This document shows, piece by piece, positions 16,511-23,278 of a stretch of DNA of 23,627 bases. A program made the position numbers and the translations under genes. A model generated the notes under the pieces. It saw only the letters and a program-made list of their open reading frames with translations, was not told the DNA's origin and did no database searches. The number at the start of each line of letters is the position of its first letter. Within the stretch, counting starts at the first letter, position 1. Source of the DNA: Sporomusaceae bacterium (GTDB taxonomy: Bacteria > Bacillota_C > Negativicutes > Sporomusales_B > UBA7701); contig JALHDI010000085.1 of assembly GCA_022839045.1 (NCBI GenBank), positions 3,466 through 27,092 of the forward strand. Direction: 5' to 3'.

Positions 16511-18106
16511 ATGAGATATAAGTTCAGCGATTTGGTGGATGTTGCCAAACTCGATGCTCTGATGCAAAATCTGTATCGCGCGACGGGAATCCCCTCGGCG
16601 ATCACCGACGCCGAGGGAAATGTACTGGTGGCTGCCGGGTGGCAGGAGATCTGCGTACGGTTTCATAGACTGGATGTACATACGGGAGAACTATGCCGGC
16701 AAAGCGATGTTTACGTCAAGCAACGTCTCGCCGACGCCAGACCCTATCTGTGTTACATATGTGCCAACGGTTTGATTGACGCGGCAGCTCCCGTTATTAT
16801 CGATGGGGTATATTTGGCGTCAATTTTCACGGGGCAGTTTCTTTTCGGCAAACCTGACCTCCGTTATTTTGAACGCCAGGCCGAGCGCTACGGATTCGAT
16901 AAAGGAGCCTACCTGGCAGCGCTGGCCAAAGTACCCGTTTATACCCCCGAAAAAGTCGACGCCATCATGCGCTATTTTGCCACTCTTGCCGAGGGGCTTG
17001 CCGAATCGGGGTTGGCCCGCCTGCGGCAGATCGAACAGCAGACGCAGGAACTGCGACGCTACGACGAGCAAATCTATAAGATATTCAACAGCGCGCTGAA
17101 CGTGGCGATACGCGGTTATGACGAACACGGGAACATCACCTTCTGGAACAATGCTTCGGAGCAATTATACGGGTTTAAGCAGGCGGAGGTAGTCGGCAAA
17201 TCTTTGAATGAAACAATATTAGGCGATACGGAAGCGGAACGCCTTCTCGCAATATTAAAAGAAATCGGCGCCACTGATTCGCCGTATGGACCTGCAGAAT
17301 GGAAAGCGAAACAAAAAAGCGGCACCGAGAAATACGTGTGTTCAACCTTGTTCCCGATAAGGTTATCGAACGGGAAAAGAGAGTTTATCTGCATGGCCGT
17401 GGACATAACCGAGCAAAAACAGCTTGCAAAAGAAATCGAGCGCCTCGACAGGCTGAATCTGATCGGCGAGATGGCGGCGAGTCTGGGCCATGAGATAAGA
17501 AACCCCATGACGACCGTTCGCGGCTATTTACAGTTCTTCAGGAACAGGCACTGTTACCCCGAGCACGCAGATAAATTCGACCTCATGATTGAGGAATTGG
17601 ACCGGGTCAACCAGATTATCACCGAATATCTGTTCTTGGCCGGAAACAAAGCGACTGATAGAAAACCGTCCGATTTAAACCGCATCATTAATACATTGCT
17701 GCCCTTGCTCTGTGCTGAGGCGAATAAAGAAAACAAGGTTATTGATTGGGTCAAGGACGATATCGGGGCTCTGTTATTGGACGAAAATGAGATACGTCTG
17801 CTTGTCATCAATATTGTGAAAAACGCCCTGGAAGCCGTGGATCAGGGTTGCACTATAAGCATAAGCACTTTCATGGATGACAACGGGACGGTTGTCCTGA
17901 AGGTTCAAGATACCGGCAGGGGAATTCCCGAGGAATTATTGGGCAAAATCGGTACGCCTTTCGTCACCACCAAAACCGGCGGAACCGGGCTGGGACTGGC
18001 CGTTTGTTACAGCATTGCTGCCAGACATGATGCCAAAATATTTATTCAGTCGGATTCTGCCGGAACGAGTGTTTCGGTAAAGTTTTTGGGGCCAACTAGT
18101 GATTAA
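16511..18106 (+). CDS. PocR-PAS sensor histidine kinase
   Basis: This 531-residue kinase appears soluble, with no transmembrane helix. It has an N-terminal PocR ligand-sensing domain (about residues 5-165, with Cys48, Cys62, Cys81 and Cys84), a coiled linker, and a PAS domain (about 190-305). The HisKA dimerisation helices follow, with the phospho-acceptor His327 in GHEIRNP, then the HATPase domain (N-box NIVKNALEA near 434-442, G1 DTGRGIP near 467-473, GTGLGLA near 491-497). The stretch after the histidine (MTTVRGYLQFF) is typical of kinases that feed the Spo0A phosphorelay. No response regulator is adjacent, which also fits that role. GGGGAGG lies 5 nt before ATG 16511; an earlier in-frame start at 16472 lacks a site. 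PocR domains are known from propanediol regulation, but the ligand here is unknown. Confidence 0.92.
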   Translation: MRYKFSDLVDVAKLDALMQNLYRATGIPSAITDAEGNVLVAAGWQEICVRFHRLDVHTGELCRQSDVYVKQRLADARPYLCYICANGLIDAAAPVIIDGVYLASIFTGQFLFGKPDLRYFERQAERYGFDKGAYLAALAKVPVYTPEKVDAIMRYFATLAEGLAESGLARLRQIEQQTQELRRYDEQIYKIFNSALNVAIRGYDEHGNITFWNNASEQLYGFKQAEVVGKSLNETILGDTEAERLLAILKEIGATDSPYGPAEWKAKQKSGTEKYVCSTLFPIRLSNGKREFICMAVDITEQKQLAKEIERLDRLNLIGEMAASLGHEIRNPMTTVRGYLQFFRNRHCYPEHADKFDLMIEELDRVNQIITEYLFLAGNKATDRKPSDLNRIINTLLPLLCAEANKENKVIDWVKDDIGALLLDENEIRLLVINIVKNALEAVDQGCTISISTFMDDNGTVVLKVQDTGRGIPEELLGKIGTPFVTTKTGGTGLGLAVCYSIAARHDAKIFIQSDSAGTSVSVKFLGPTSD

Positions 18107-18362
18107 GGAAAAGGCTGAAAAGGAGATAGGACGCTGGCCATCGGGTTTATACGTCTGCCTCAAGCGCGGCTGGCTGGAGGAGCCGCCCCAGACCATAAAT
18201 CGCCGGAAACTGGCCTTACAGCGGTGAAGCTGCGTAACAAAGCCAATCAGTTGTATCGAATCCTGGCCTTCCTCATGCGGCCATTACTACCCCGGTGACG
18301 GCACCCGCCAAGTAGCCTCGCACAAACCTGTCCGGCATATCACTCTTTTCCATGAAAGCCAA
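18107..18362. other. Intergenic region after the kinase, no supported gene
   Basis: Two frames stay open through most of this stretch without a start codon (one reads GFIRLPQARLAGGAAP). Codon quality is moderate, and I recognise no family. It may be remains of a gene that once followed the kinase. No terminator for the kinase is evident before the shared hairpin at 18363-18405. Confidence 0.4.
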
Positions 18363-18405
18363 AAACCTCGTCGAATATGGGCTGTTGCCCAATTCAACGA
18401 GGTTT
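18358..18405 (-). terminator. Terminator of the thioesterase gene (bidirectional)
   Basis: The outer stem AAACCTCGT/ACGAGGTTT (18363-18371 and 18397-18405) encloses an inner TGGGC/GCCCA stem. On the minus strand it is followed by TTTTTGG, and it lies 17 nt beyond the thioesterase stop. On the plus strand it could also stop read-through from the kinase. Confidence 0.75.
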
Positions 18406-18421
18406 CGTGTTGTCTTGACTC

Positions 18422-18922
18422 CTATTGATCTTCGCAATTCAGCGGACCAATGGATTCATATTTTGTGTTTTTGTTATCTTCGTAGCGTTTACGGCCTTCT
18501 TCAAACCGGACGCGTTCATCGTCGCCCGTTAACTCCAGAGGCGGTACCGGCAGCGGCTGACCGCCGGCATTTAACGCTACCATCGTAAAGTACCCTGTCA
18601 ACGCGCATTTGCCCGGCGACTCGCTGTAGAGATCCTCCACCTCTACGGAAACAGCAACCTCCATTGAGCACCGTCCTACAAAAGTAAGGTATGCATGACA
18701 GGTAACCAAGTTTCCTACGAAAATGGGTTGATGAAAAGTCAACTTGTCAACTCTCACCGTCACCGCGTTGTTGCGGGCGTGGCGCTGTGCCACCACGAAT
18801 GCGGCGTTATCCATCATTTTCAGGATCTCCCCGCCATGCACATTACCGGCGGGGTTGGCCTGATTGGGCTGCATAACGGCAGTAAGTACCAGTGCTGAAT
18901 CCTTGACAGTTTTACCTTGCAT
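18422..18922 (-). CDS. Acyl-CoA thioesterase (hotdog fold, YciA/BACH-like)
   Basis: This 166-residue cytoplasmic enzyme would hydrolyse acyl-CoA to free acid and CoA. The family signature NPAGNVHGGEILKMMDNAA (residues 22-40) includes the catalytic-region asparagine and the aspartate. It is followed by VDKLTFHQPIFVGNLVTCHA and the second hotdog strand set. The frame is open upstream for 25 codons, but ATG 18922 has AAGGAGGTG eight nucleotides before it, a near-perfect site, so I use that start. A -10-like TATAAT lies at 18983-18988 on the minus strand. The gene stands alone between two regulatory regions. The preferred chain length cannot be read from the sequence. Confidence 0.93.
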   Translation of the reverse strand: MQGKTVKDSALVLTAVMQPNQANPAGNVHGGEILKMMDNAAFVVAQRHARNNAVTVRVDKLTFHQPIFVGNLVTCHAYLTFVGRCSMEVAVSVEVEDLYSESPGKCALTGYFTMVALNAGGQPLPVPPLELTGDDERVRFEEGRKRYEDNKNTKYESIGPLNCEDQ

Positions 18923-19032
18923 CCACCTATCACCTCCTTTGCGGCCCTCGGTACATTTCCAAGGAAAAATTCCATGCACTTTATTATACCATGTCAACTT
19001 GTGATTATGTTATGTAAATATTATCCACTGGC

Positions 19033-19066
19033 TTGTCACATTATTGTCATATTTCCATGTTATTCT
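19033..19066 (+). promoter_or_regulatory. Pho-box-like promoter (best copy)
   Basis: Two perfect TTGTCA half-sites (19033-19038 and 19044-19049) are 11 bp apart, and the -10 TATTCT (19061-19066) begins 17 bp after the start of the second. No acceptable -35 hexamer exists, so an activator is expected. It is divergent from the thioesterase gene. Confidence 0.6.
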
Positions 19067-19072
19067 AGGGGT

Positions 19073-19286
19073 ACAACTGGTCGGCACAGCACCGGTTCAC
19101 CTGGCAATAATAAATGGGTAATATTGGATATGCCAACAATCCGGTGCATAGCCGACCATTTCGATAAAACTTATTCCAAGTATCCAAAGGAAAACGAGAA
19201 ACAGATTATGTCAGGGGAAACGGTTATCTGCCAGTAGGCTACAGGACCGCAACCATTAGCAAGCTTGACGATCTGTGGTCCTTTAA
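19073..19286 (+). ncRNA. Candidate structured small RNA or leader
   Basis: Transcription from 19061-19066 would start near 19073, and a hairpin with TTT lies at 19243-19285, giving about 215 nt. The 5' part can fold into a multi-stem structure: GGTCGG/CCGACC (19079-19084 with 19152-19157), an internal loop CACAG/CATAG, then CACCGG/CCGGTG (19090-19095 with 19141-19146). TGGCA/TGCCA and CAATA/TATTG pairings are possible inside. A 35-codon frame (19130-19237, starting MPTIRCIADHF) lies partly in the structure and lacks a good ribosome site. Part of the sequence resembles the kinase leader at 16405-16462. Confidence 0.4.
19243..19285 (+). terminator. Terminator-like hairpin
   Basis: A 9-bp stem (AGGACCGCA with TGTGGTCCT, one G-U pair) closes a 22-nt loop and is followed by TTTAA. 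It would end the transcript that begins near 19073. Confidence 0.45.
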
Positions 19287-19355
19287 CCCCAGGAATAGGT
19301 GACTTCACCCACTGACGCTTAGGGGGTTTGAAATTGAGAAGAACCGTAGGAGGTT

Positions 19356-19838
19356 TTGCTATCGAGAAGAACCGTTCTTGCTTTGGTTGCCTTCGTCACT
19401 TTAAATGCCAGCGCCGGTTTTGCCGTCCCTATCAGCCATCTGGGACAAGGCCAAACCGCCTTAAGGATAGGCAGCGATACGTTCTACCCGGAACATAAGC
19501 TCGCCGATAATTTTACGTTAGGGTTTTCCATGTTGCCCGGGACAGAAGCGGCAACATGGATGACATCTACGGACAGTTCCAGCTTGCCAAACAACCTTCA
19601 GGGCATCGTCGGCAGCAGGGATTGCGACTACTCGGGTTCGAAGATGTTCCTGGAAATGACCGTAAACGGTCCGATGGCCACCAGTTGGGACGGCCGGCAG
19701 CGAATTCAAAGACTGCAAGTCGACGCCGATGTCGGGCTAGCCCACAACGTCGACCTTAACCTCAACGATCACTCCTTCATGCCCGATGTAGGCAACAGCA
19801 GAAACGGCGTGGGCATTGGCGCAACCTTAAAGTTCTAG
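19356..19838 (+). pseudogene. Degraded outer-membrane beta-barrel-like protein
   Basis: The frame encodes about 160 residues: an N-terminal signal peptide (RRTVLALVAFVTLNASAGFA), alternating strand-like sequence, and a C-terminus GVGIGATLKF ending in phenylalanine, as outer-membrane barrels do. Several defects are visible. The expected start codon before AGAAGAACC is TCG (19362). The only in-frame start is TTG 19356, just 2 nt after AGGAGG. A 28-bp tandem duplication precedes it, with GAGAAGAACCGT appearing twice. Between about 19529 and 19590 the barrel-like reading (HVARDRSGN, MDDIYGQFQLA) lies in the +1 frame, and again at 19696-19713 (GSEFKD). These look like compensated frameshifts. I read it as a decaying gene whose frame happens to stay open. 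Confidence 0.55.
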
Positions 19839-19874
19839 ACTCGTGACAAGATAGAAACTCTGCGTTTCCGCGTA

Positions 19875-19925
19875 GCATATACGAAAAGGCCTGGACATTT
19901 AATGTCCAGGCCTTTTCGTATATGC
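19875..19925. terminator. 51-bp near-perfect palindrome, bidirectional terminator-like
   Basis: A 25-bp inverted repeat (19875-19899 with 19901-19925) is perfect around a single central base. As RNA it would form a very stable hairpin with GGCCTGGACATT in the stem and T-rich sequence (CCTTTTCGTAT) on the 3' side in both directions. It sits between the degraded barrel gene and the tRNA. It could serve both or be a remnant of an inserted element. Confidence 0.6.
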
Positions 19926-19992
19926 TTCCAATCCGTCGTATTTTCTTTCAGCTATTTTAGTGTCACTGCTGCCACAGCGCGTATTATGCTTT

Positions 19993-20078
19993 TGGTGCCC
20001 GGGAAGGGACTCGAACCCCCACACCATCACTGATAGCAGATTTTGAGTCTGCCGCGTCTGCCATTCCGCCACCCGGGC
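19993..20078 (-). tRNA. tRNA-Leu (anticodon CAA)
   Basis: The 86-nt gene folds as a class II leucine tRNA: acceptor GCCCGGG/CCCGGGC, D-arm GGTGGCGGAATGGCAGACGC region, anticodon stem-loop GCAGA-CTCAAAA-TCTGC with anticodon CAA at plus positions 20043-20045, a long variable arm, T-loop TTCGAGT and an encoded CCA end. It reads codon UUG. A promoter-like TTGTTC/TATTAT pair lies upstream on the minus strand. The 3' end matches the fragment at 1534. Confidence 0.96.
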
Positions 20079-20194
20079 ATGTTTGCGTTTGTGTTATAAT
20101 AGAAACAGTCGGTTCATGAACAATAGTTATGATATCATCGCCGCAAGGCGTTGTCAAGTGCGGCGGGCTCGGGCCCGGCCGCGGAGGATGGTGT

Positions 20195-20932
20195 ATGGAG
20201 GATCTGGTGATCGGCCCTCGCCGCCTGACGGTGACGGTGGCGCATAGCCGCCGCCGGACGGTGAGGATCAGGGTGGCGGCGGCCGACCGTGTGGAGGTGG
20301 CGGCGCCGCTGAGGTTCCCGGAGGCGGAGATCGCGGCGCTGCTGAGGAGCCGGGAGGCGTGGATCGCGCGCCAGGCGGCGAAGCTGGCGGCGGTGGCGGC
20401 GAATCCGGTGAACGCGGCGGCGGCGCCGGGGGCGGAGTTGCTTTATCTCGGCCGGGCGCGGCGGCTCACGGTGCTGTGGGGCGGCGCGGGCCAGGCCGAG
20501 GTGGGCGTGGAGGATGAACGGATTTTCGCGCATCTGCCGCCGGCGCCGGCGGCGGAGCAGGCGGCGGCGCTGACGGCGGCGCTGAGGCGCTGGTACATAG
20601 AGCGGGCGCGGGCGGTGCTGACGGAGCGGACGGCGTACTGGGCCGGGGTTTTGGGGGTGCGGCCCGAGCGGATTTTCATCCGGGAGCAGCGCAGCCGCTG
20701 GGGGAGTTGTTCGTCGCGCGGCAATGTGAGTTATAACTGGCGGGTGGTGATGGCGCCGCCCGCGGTGGTGGATTATCTGGTGATCCATGAGCTTTGCCAT
20801 ATGCGGGAGCCGAATCATTCGGCGGCTTTCTGGCGGCTGGTGGCGGCGGCCGACCCGGACTACAAGGAGCACCGCCGGTGGCTGCGCGGCCACGGGGCGC
20901 TGCTGACGCGGCTGTTCGCGGACGGAGGCTAG
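20195..20932 (+). CDS. YgjP-like zinc metallopeptidase (DUF45/M48-type)
   Basis: This 245-residue cytoplasmic protein belongs to the YgjP-like metallopeptidase family. The zinc motif HELCH is at residues 198-202, followed by the family pattern MREPNHSAAFWRLV, and it is preceded by the conserved FIREQRSRWGSCSSRGNVSYNW block. The N-terminal half (VRIRVAAADRVEVAAPL, then an alanine-rich stretch) is typical of the family. Composition is extremely GC-rich with many GCG/GGC codons, more so than the genes left of the tRNA. ATG 20195 has GGAGGA 6 nt upstream; an earlier start at 20129 has no site. The cellular substrate is unknown. Confidence 0.9.
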   Translation: MEDLVIGPRRLTVTVAHSRRRTVRIRVAAADRVEVAAPLRFPEAEIAALLRSREAWIARQAAKLAAVAANPVNAAAAPGAELLYLGRARRLTVLWGGAGQAEVGVEDERIFAHLPPAPAAEQAAALTAALRRWYIERARAVLTERTAYWAGVLGVRPERIFIREQRSRWGSCSSRGNVSYNWRVVMAPPAVVDYLVIHELCHMREPNHSAAFWRLVAAADPDYKEHRRWLRGHGALLTRLFADGG

Positions 20933-21067
20933 CCTTTGGCGTCGTCGCGGGTCCGGCGGCAGGTGACGCCGGGGCGGCCGGCGAAGATATCAGGGAGTGG
21001 GGCGCCGGTTATTGTTTTGGGGGTTAAGTAACGGGGACTTATCCAGCCCCGCCGAGGAGGAGTGGCA

Positions 21068-22163
21068 GTGAGTGTTTTGTTTGATCCCGTGGCGATCGGC
21101 CCGCTGAAGCTGAAGAACCGGTTTGTGCGTTCGGCGACCCAGGATTTTTTGGGTGAGCCGGACGGCGCGGTTTCCGGGCGCGAGGTGGAGTTGTACCGCA
21201 CGCTGGCGGCGAACGAGGTGGGGATGATCATCACCGCCCATTCATATGTGGAGCATCCGCTGGGCCGGGCGAGCGTGAACCAGAACGCGATTTACGATGA
21301 CCGCTTCGTGGCCGGGTACAGCCGTTTGGCGGAAGCGGTGCACGCTTTCGGGGCGGCGCTGGTGCTGCAGGTGTCGCACGCCGGCCGCCAGACGCCGCCG
21401 GATTGGCCGGCCGGCCAGGAGACGGTGGCGCCCGTCGGCGGTGACGGACGGGTCGAATGGCCTGACGCCGCGGGAGCTGACGGAGGAGGAGATCTGGTCG
21501 CTGGTGGACGCGTACGCGGCGGCGGTGGGCCGGGCGAAGGCGGCCGGCTGCGACGGGGCTCAGTTGCATGTGGCCCACGGGTATCTGTTGTCGTCGTTTA
21601 TTTCGCCGTATACGAACCGCCGCACGGACAGGTGGGGCGGCAGCCTGGAGAACCGTATCCGCATCCTGGGCGAGATCATGCAGCGGGCCAGGCGGGCGGC
21701 GGGGGAGTCGTTCCCGATCCTCGCGAAGCTGAATTCGACCGACGGGCTGGCGGGCGAGGGGTACCTGACGCTGCCGGACGTGGTGGCGACGGCGAAGGCG
21801 CTGGAGGGCTGCGGCGTGGCGGCGATCGAGGTTAGCGGCGGCATCCGCGAGGCCAAGGGCGTGATGTCGGCGCCGGGGATCGTGCGGCCGGAGCAGGAGG
21901 CGTATTTCGCGGCGGCGGCCAAGGCTGTGAAGGCGGCCGTGAAGGTGCCGGTGATCCTGGTCGGGGGCTTGAGGTCGCTGGCGGTGATGGAGCGGGTGGT
22001 GGCCGAGGGGGCGGCCGATCTGGTGGCGCTGTCGCGTCCGCTGGTGAAGGAGCCCGATCTGGTGGCCCGCATGAGGCAAGGGCAGGCGAAGGCGGCCTGT
22101 GTGTCGTGCAACGCGTGTTTCAACCCGGCGGGACTGAAATGTTGGCTGCCGGAGAAGAAGTAA
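21068..22163 (+). pseudogene. NADH:flavin oxidoreductase (Old Yellow Enzyme family), frameshifted
   Basis: Two overlapping frames together encode one FMN-binding TIM-barrel protein of about 365 residues. The first part (GTG 21068, FDPVAIGPLKLKNRFVRSAT, ending near VSHAGRQTPPDWPAGQETVAP) is joined to the second (PSAVTDGSNGLTPRELTEEEI, then DGAQLHVAHGYLLSSFISPYTN, LENRIR, and VILVGGLRS). A single extra C in the CCC at 21431-21433 shifts the frame; removing one base restores continuity. The C-terminus carries CVSCNACF with one later cysteine, resembling the iron-sulphur motif of dienoyl-CoA reductase-type members, but the second FAD/NAD domain of those enzymes is absent. GGAGGA precedes GTG 21068 by 6 nt. 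It is either a recent pseudogene or a sequencing error. Confidence 0.85.
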
Positions 22164-22185
22164 GAATTTAAGGGGAGGGTTTTCT

Positions 22186-23067
22186 TTGAGGAAGAGATTG
22201 TTGTTCACGGCGCTGGCCGCGCTGCTGGCGCTGGCGCTGCTGGCGGGTTGCGGCGGCGGGCAGAAGGCCGAGGCTCCCAAGCAGGCGCCCAAGCCGGCCA
22301 ACCCGGACGTCATCCTGGCGACGACGACGAGCACCCAGGATAGCGGCCTGCTGGACGTCCTCATCCCGGCGTTCGCGAAGAAGACTGGCTATAATATCAA
22401 GACGATCGCCGTGGGCTCGGGCCAGGCGATCGCGATGGGGCAGAAGGGCGAGGCGGACGTGCTGCTGACCCATGCTCCGGATGCGGAGAAGAAGGTGCTG
22501 GAATCCGGCGCGGTGGTCAACCGCCGCCTGGTGATGCACAACGATTTCGTTATCGTGGGACCGGCGGCCGACCCTGCCAAGGTGAAGGGCAAGAAGGCCA
22601 AGGAGGCTTTGGAGAGCTTCGCCAAGACGCAGGCGGTGTTCATTTCCCGCGGCGATAATTCGGGGACGCATATGCTCGAAAAGAAGCTGTGGGCGCAGGC
22701 CGGGATCAAGCCGGCCGGGGCCTGGTACCAGGAGGCCGGGGCCGGCATGGGCCAGACGCTGAAGATCGCGAGCGAGAAGAACGGCTACGCGGTGACCGAC
22801 CGGGCAACTTATCTGGCCCATAAGAAGAACGTCGCCCTCGAGATCCTCGTGGAGGGCGACCCGGTGCTGCTGAACATTTATCATGTGATGGAGGTCAATC
22901 CGGCCAAGTTCGCGAAGGTGAACAAGGACGGGGCCAAGGCGTTCGCCGATTTTCTGCTGTCGGCCGAAGGCCAGGAGATTATCAAGACTTTCGGCAAGGA
23001 TAAGTTCGGCCAGCCGCTGTTCTTCGCCGACGGCGGCAAGACCGAGAAGGACCTGACGGGGAAGTAG
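22186..23067 (+). CDS. tupA: Tungstate ABC transporter substrate-binding lipoprotein (TupA-like)
   Basis: This 293-residue lipoprotein should bind tungstate (or molybdate) outside the inner membrane. The signal peptide ends in the lipobox LLAGC (Cys22). The mature protein begins with the family hallmark ATTTSTQDSGLLDVLIPAF and carries a second oxyanion-contact region SRGDNSGTHMLEKKLW. The length is normal. The start is TTG 22186, with AGGGGAGGG about 6 nt upstream. It follows the oxidoreductase by 22 nt on the same strand. The expected permease (TupB) and ATPase (TupC) do not follow; a repeat element and a convergent gene do, so its transporter partners must be elsewhere or lost. Tungstate uptake fits an anaerobe using tungsten or molybdenum oxidoreductases. 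Confidence 0.92.
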   Translation: MRKRLLFTALAALLALALLAGCGGGQKAEAPKQAPKPANPDVILATTTSTQDSGLLDVLIPAFAKKTGYNIKTIAVGSGQAIAMGQKGEADVLLTHAPDAEKKVLESGAVVNRRLVMHNDFVIVGPAADPAKVKGKKAKEALESFAKTQAVFISRGDNSGTHMLEKKLWAQAGIKPAGAWYQEAGAGMGQTLKIASEKNGYAVTDRATYLAHKKNVALEILVEGDPVLLNIYHVMEVNPAKFAKVNKDGAKAFADFLLSAEGQEIIKTFGKDKFGQPLFFADGGKTEKDLTGK

Positions 23068-23108
23068 AAGGCAATAACGAGTGTCCCAATAAAACACCGG
23101 ATTGCCGG

Positions 23109-23225
23109 GGCCGTTCAGAAGCCGCCAGATACGAGGCGCCCTGAGGACGCGCCGCGCCGCGTACACGGACGTACGCAAGCAAGCGCCCGCAAGGGAACAA
23201 AGTAGATGGTGGCTTATCAACGGCC
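23109..23225. repeat. Intergenic element with 19-bp imperfect terminal inverted repeats
   Basis: Ends at 23109-23127 and 23207-23225 are inverted copies matching at 16 of 19 positions (GGCCGTT, AAGCC and CCA conserved). The about 80-bp interior contains a further inverted repeat, GCGTAC/GTACGC. There is no coding capacity. It looks like a miniature inverted-repeat or REP-like element inserted after tupA. Confidence 0.5.
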
Positions 23226-23230
23226 GCTGA

Positions 23231-23268
23231 AAAAACGAAGCACGGAGATTACTCCGTGCTTCGTTTTT
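23231..23268. terminator. Bidirectional Rho-independent terminator
   Basis: A 17-bp perfect stem, AAAAACGAAGCACGGAG (23231-23247) with its complement (23252-23268), closes a 4-nt loop. It ends in T-runs in both directions. It serves the convergent tupA and hybrid-cluster protein genes. Confidence 0.85.
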
Positions 23269-23278
23269 GTATTGCCTA

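Noticed and set aside
18107..18360. Open frames after the kinase suggesting another gene
   Set aside because: They lack start codons and recognisable domains; at most they are decayed coding DNA.
21231..22364. Minus-strand 377-codon frame
   Set aside because: It is an arginine-rich shadow of the GC-rich oxidoreductase gene, without a family match.
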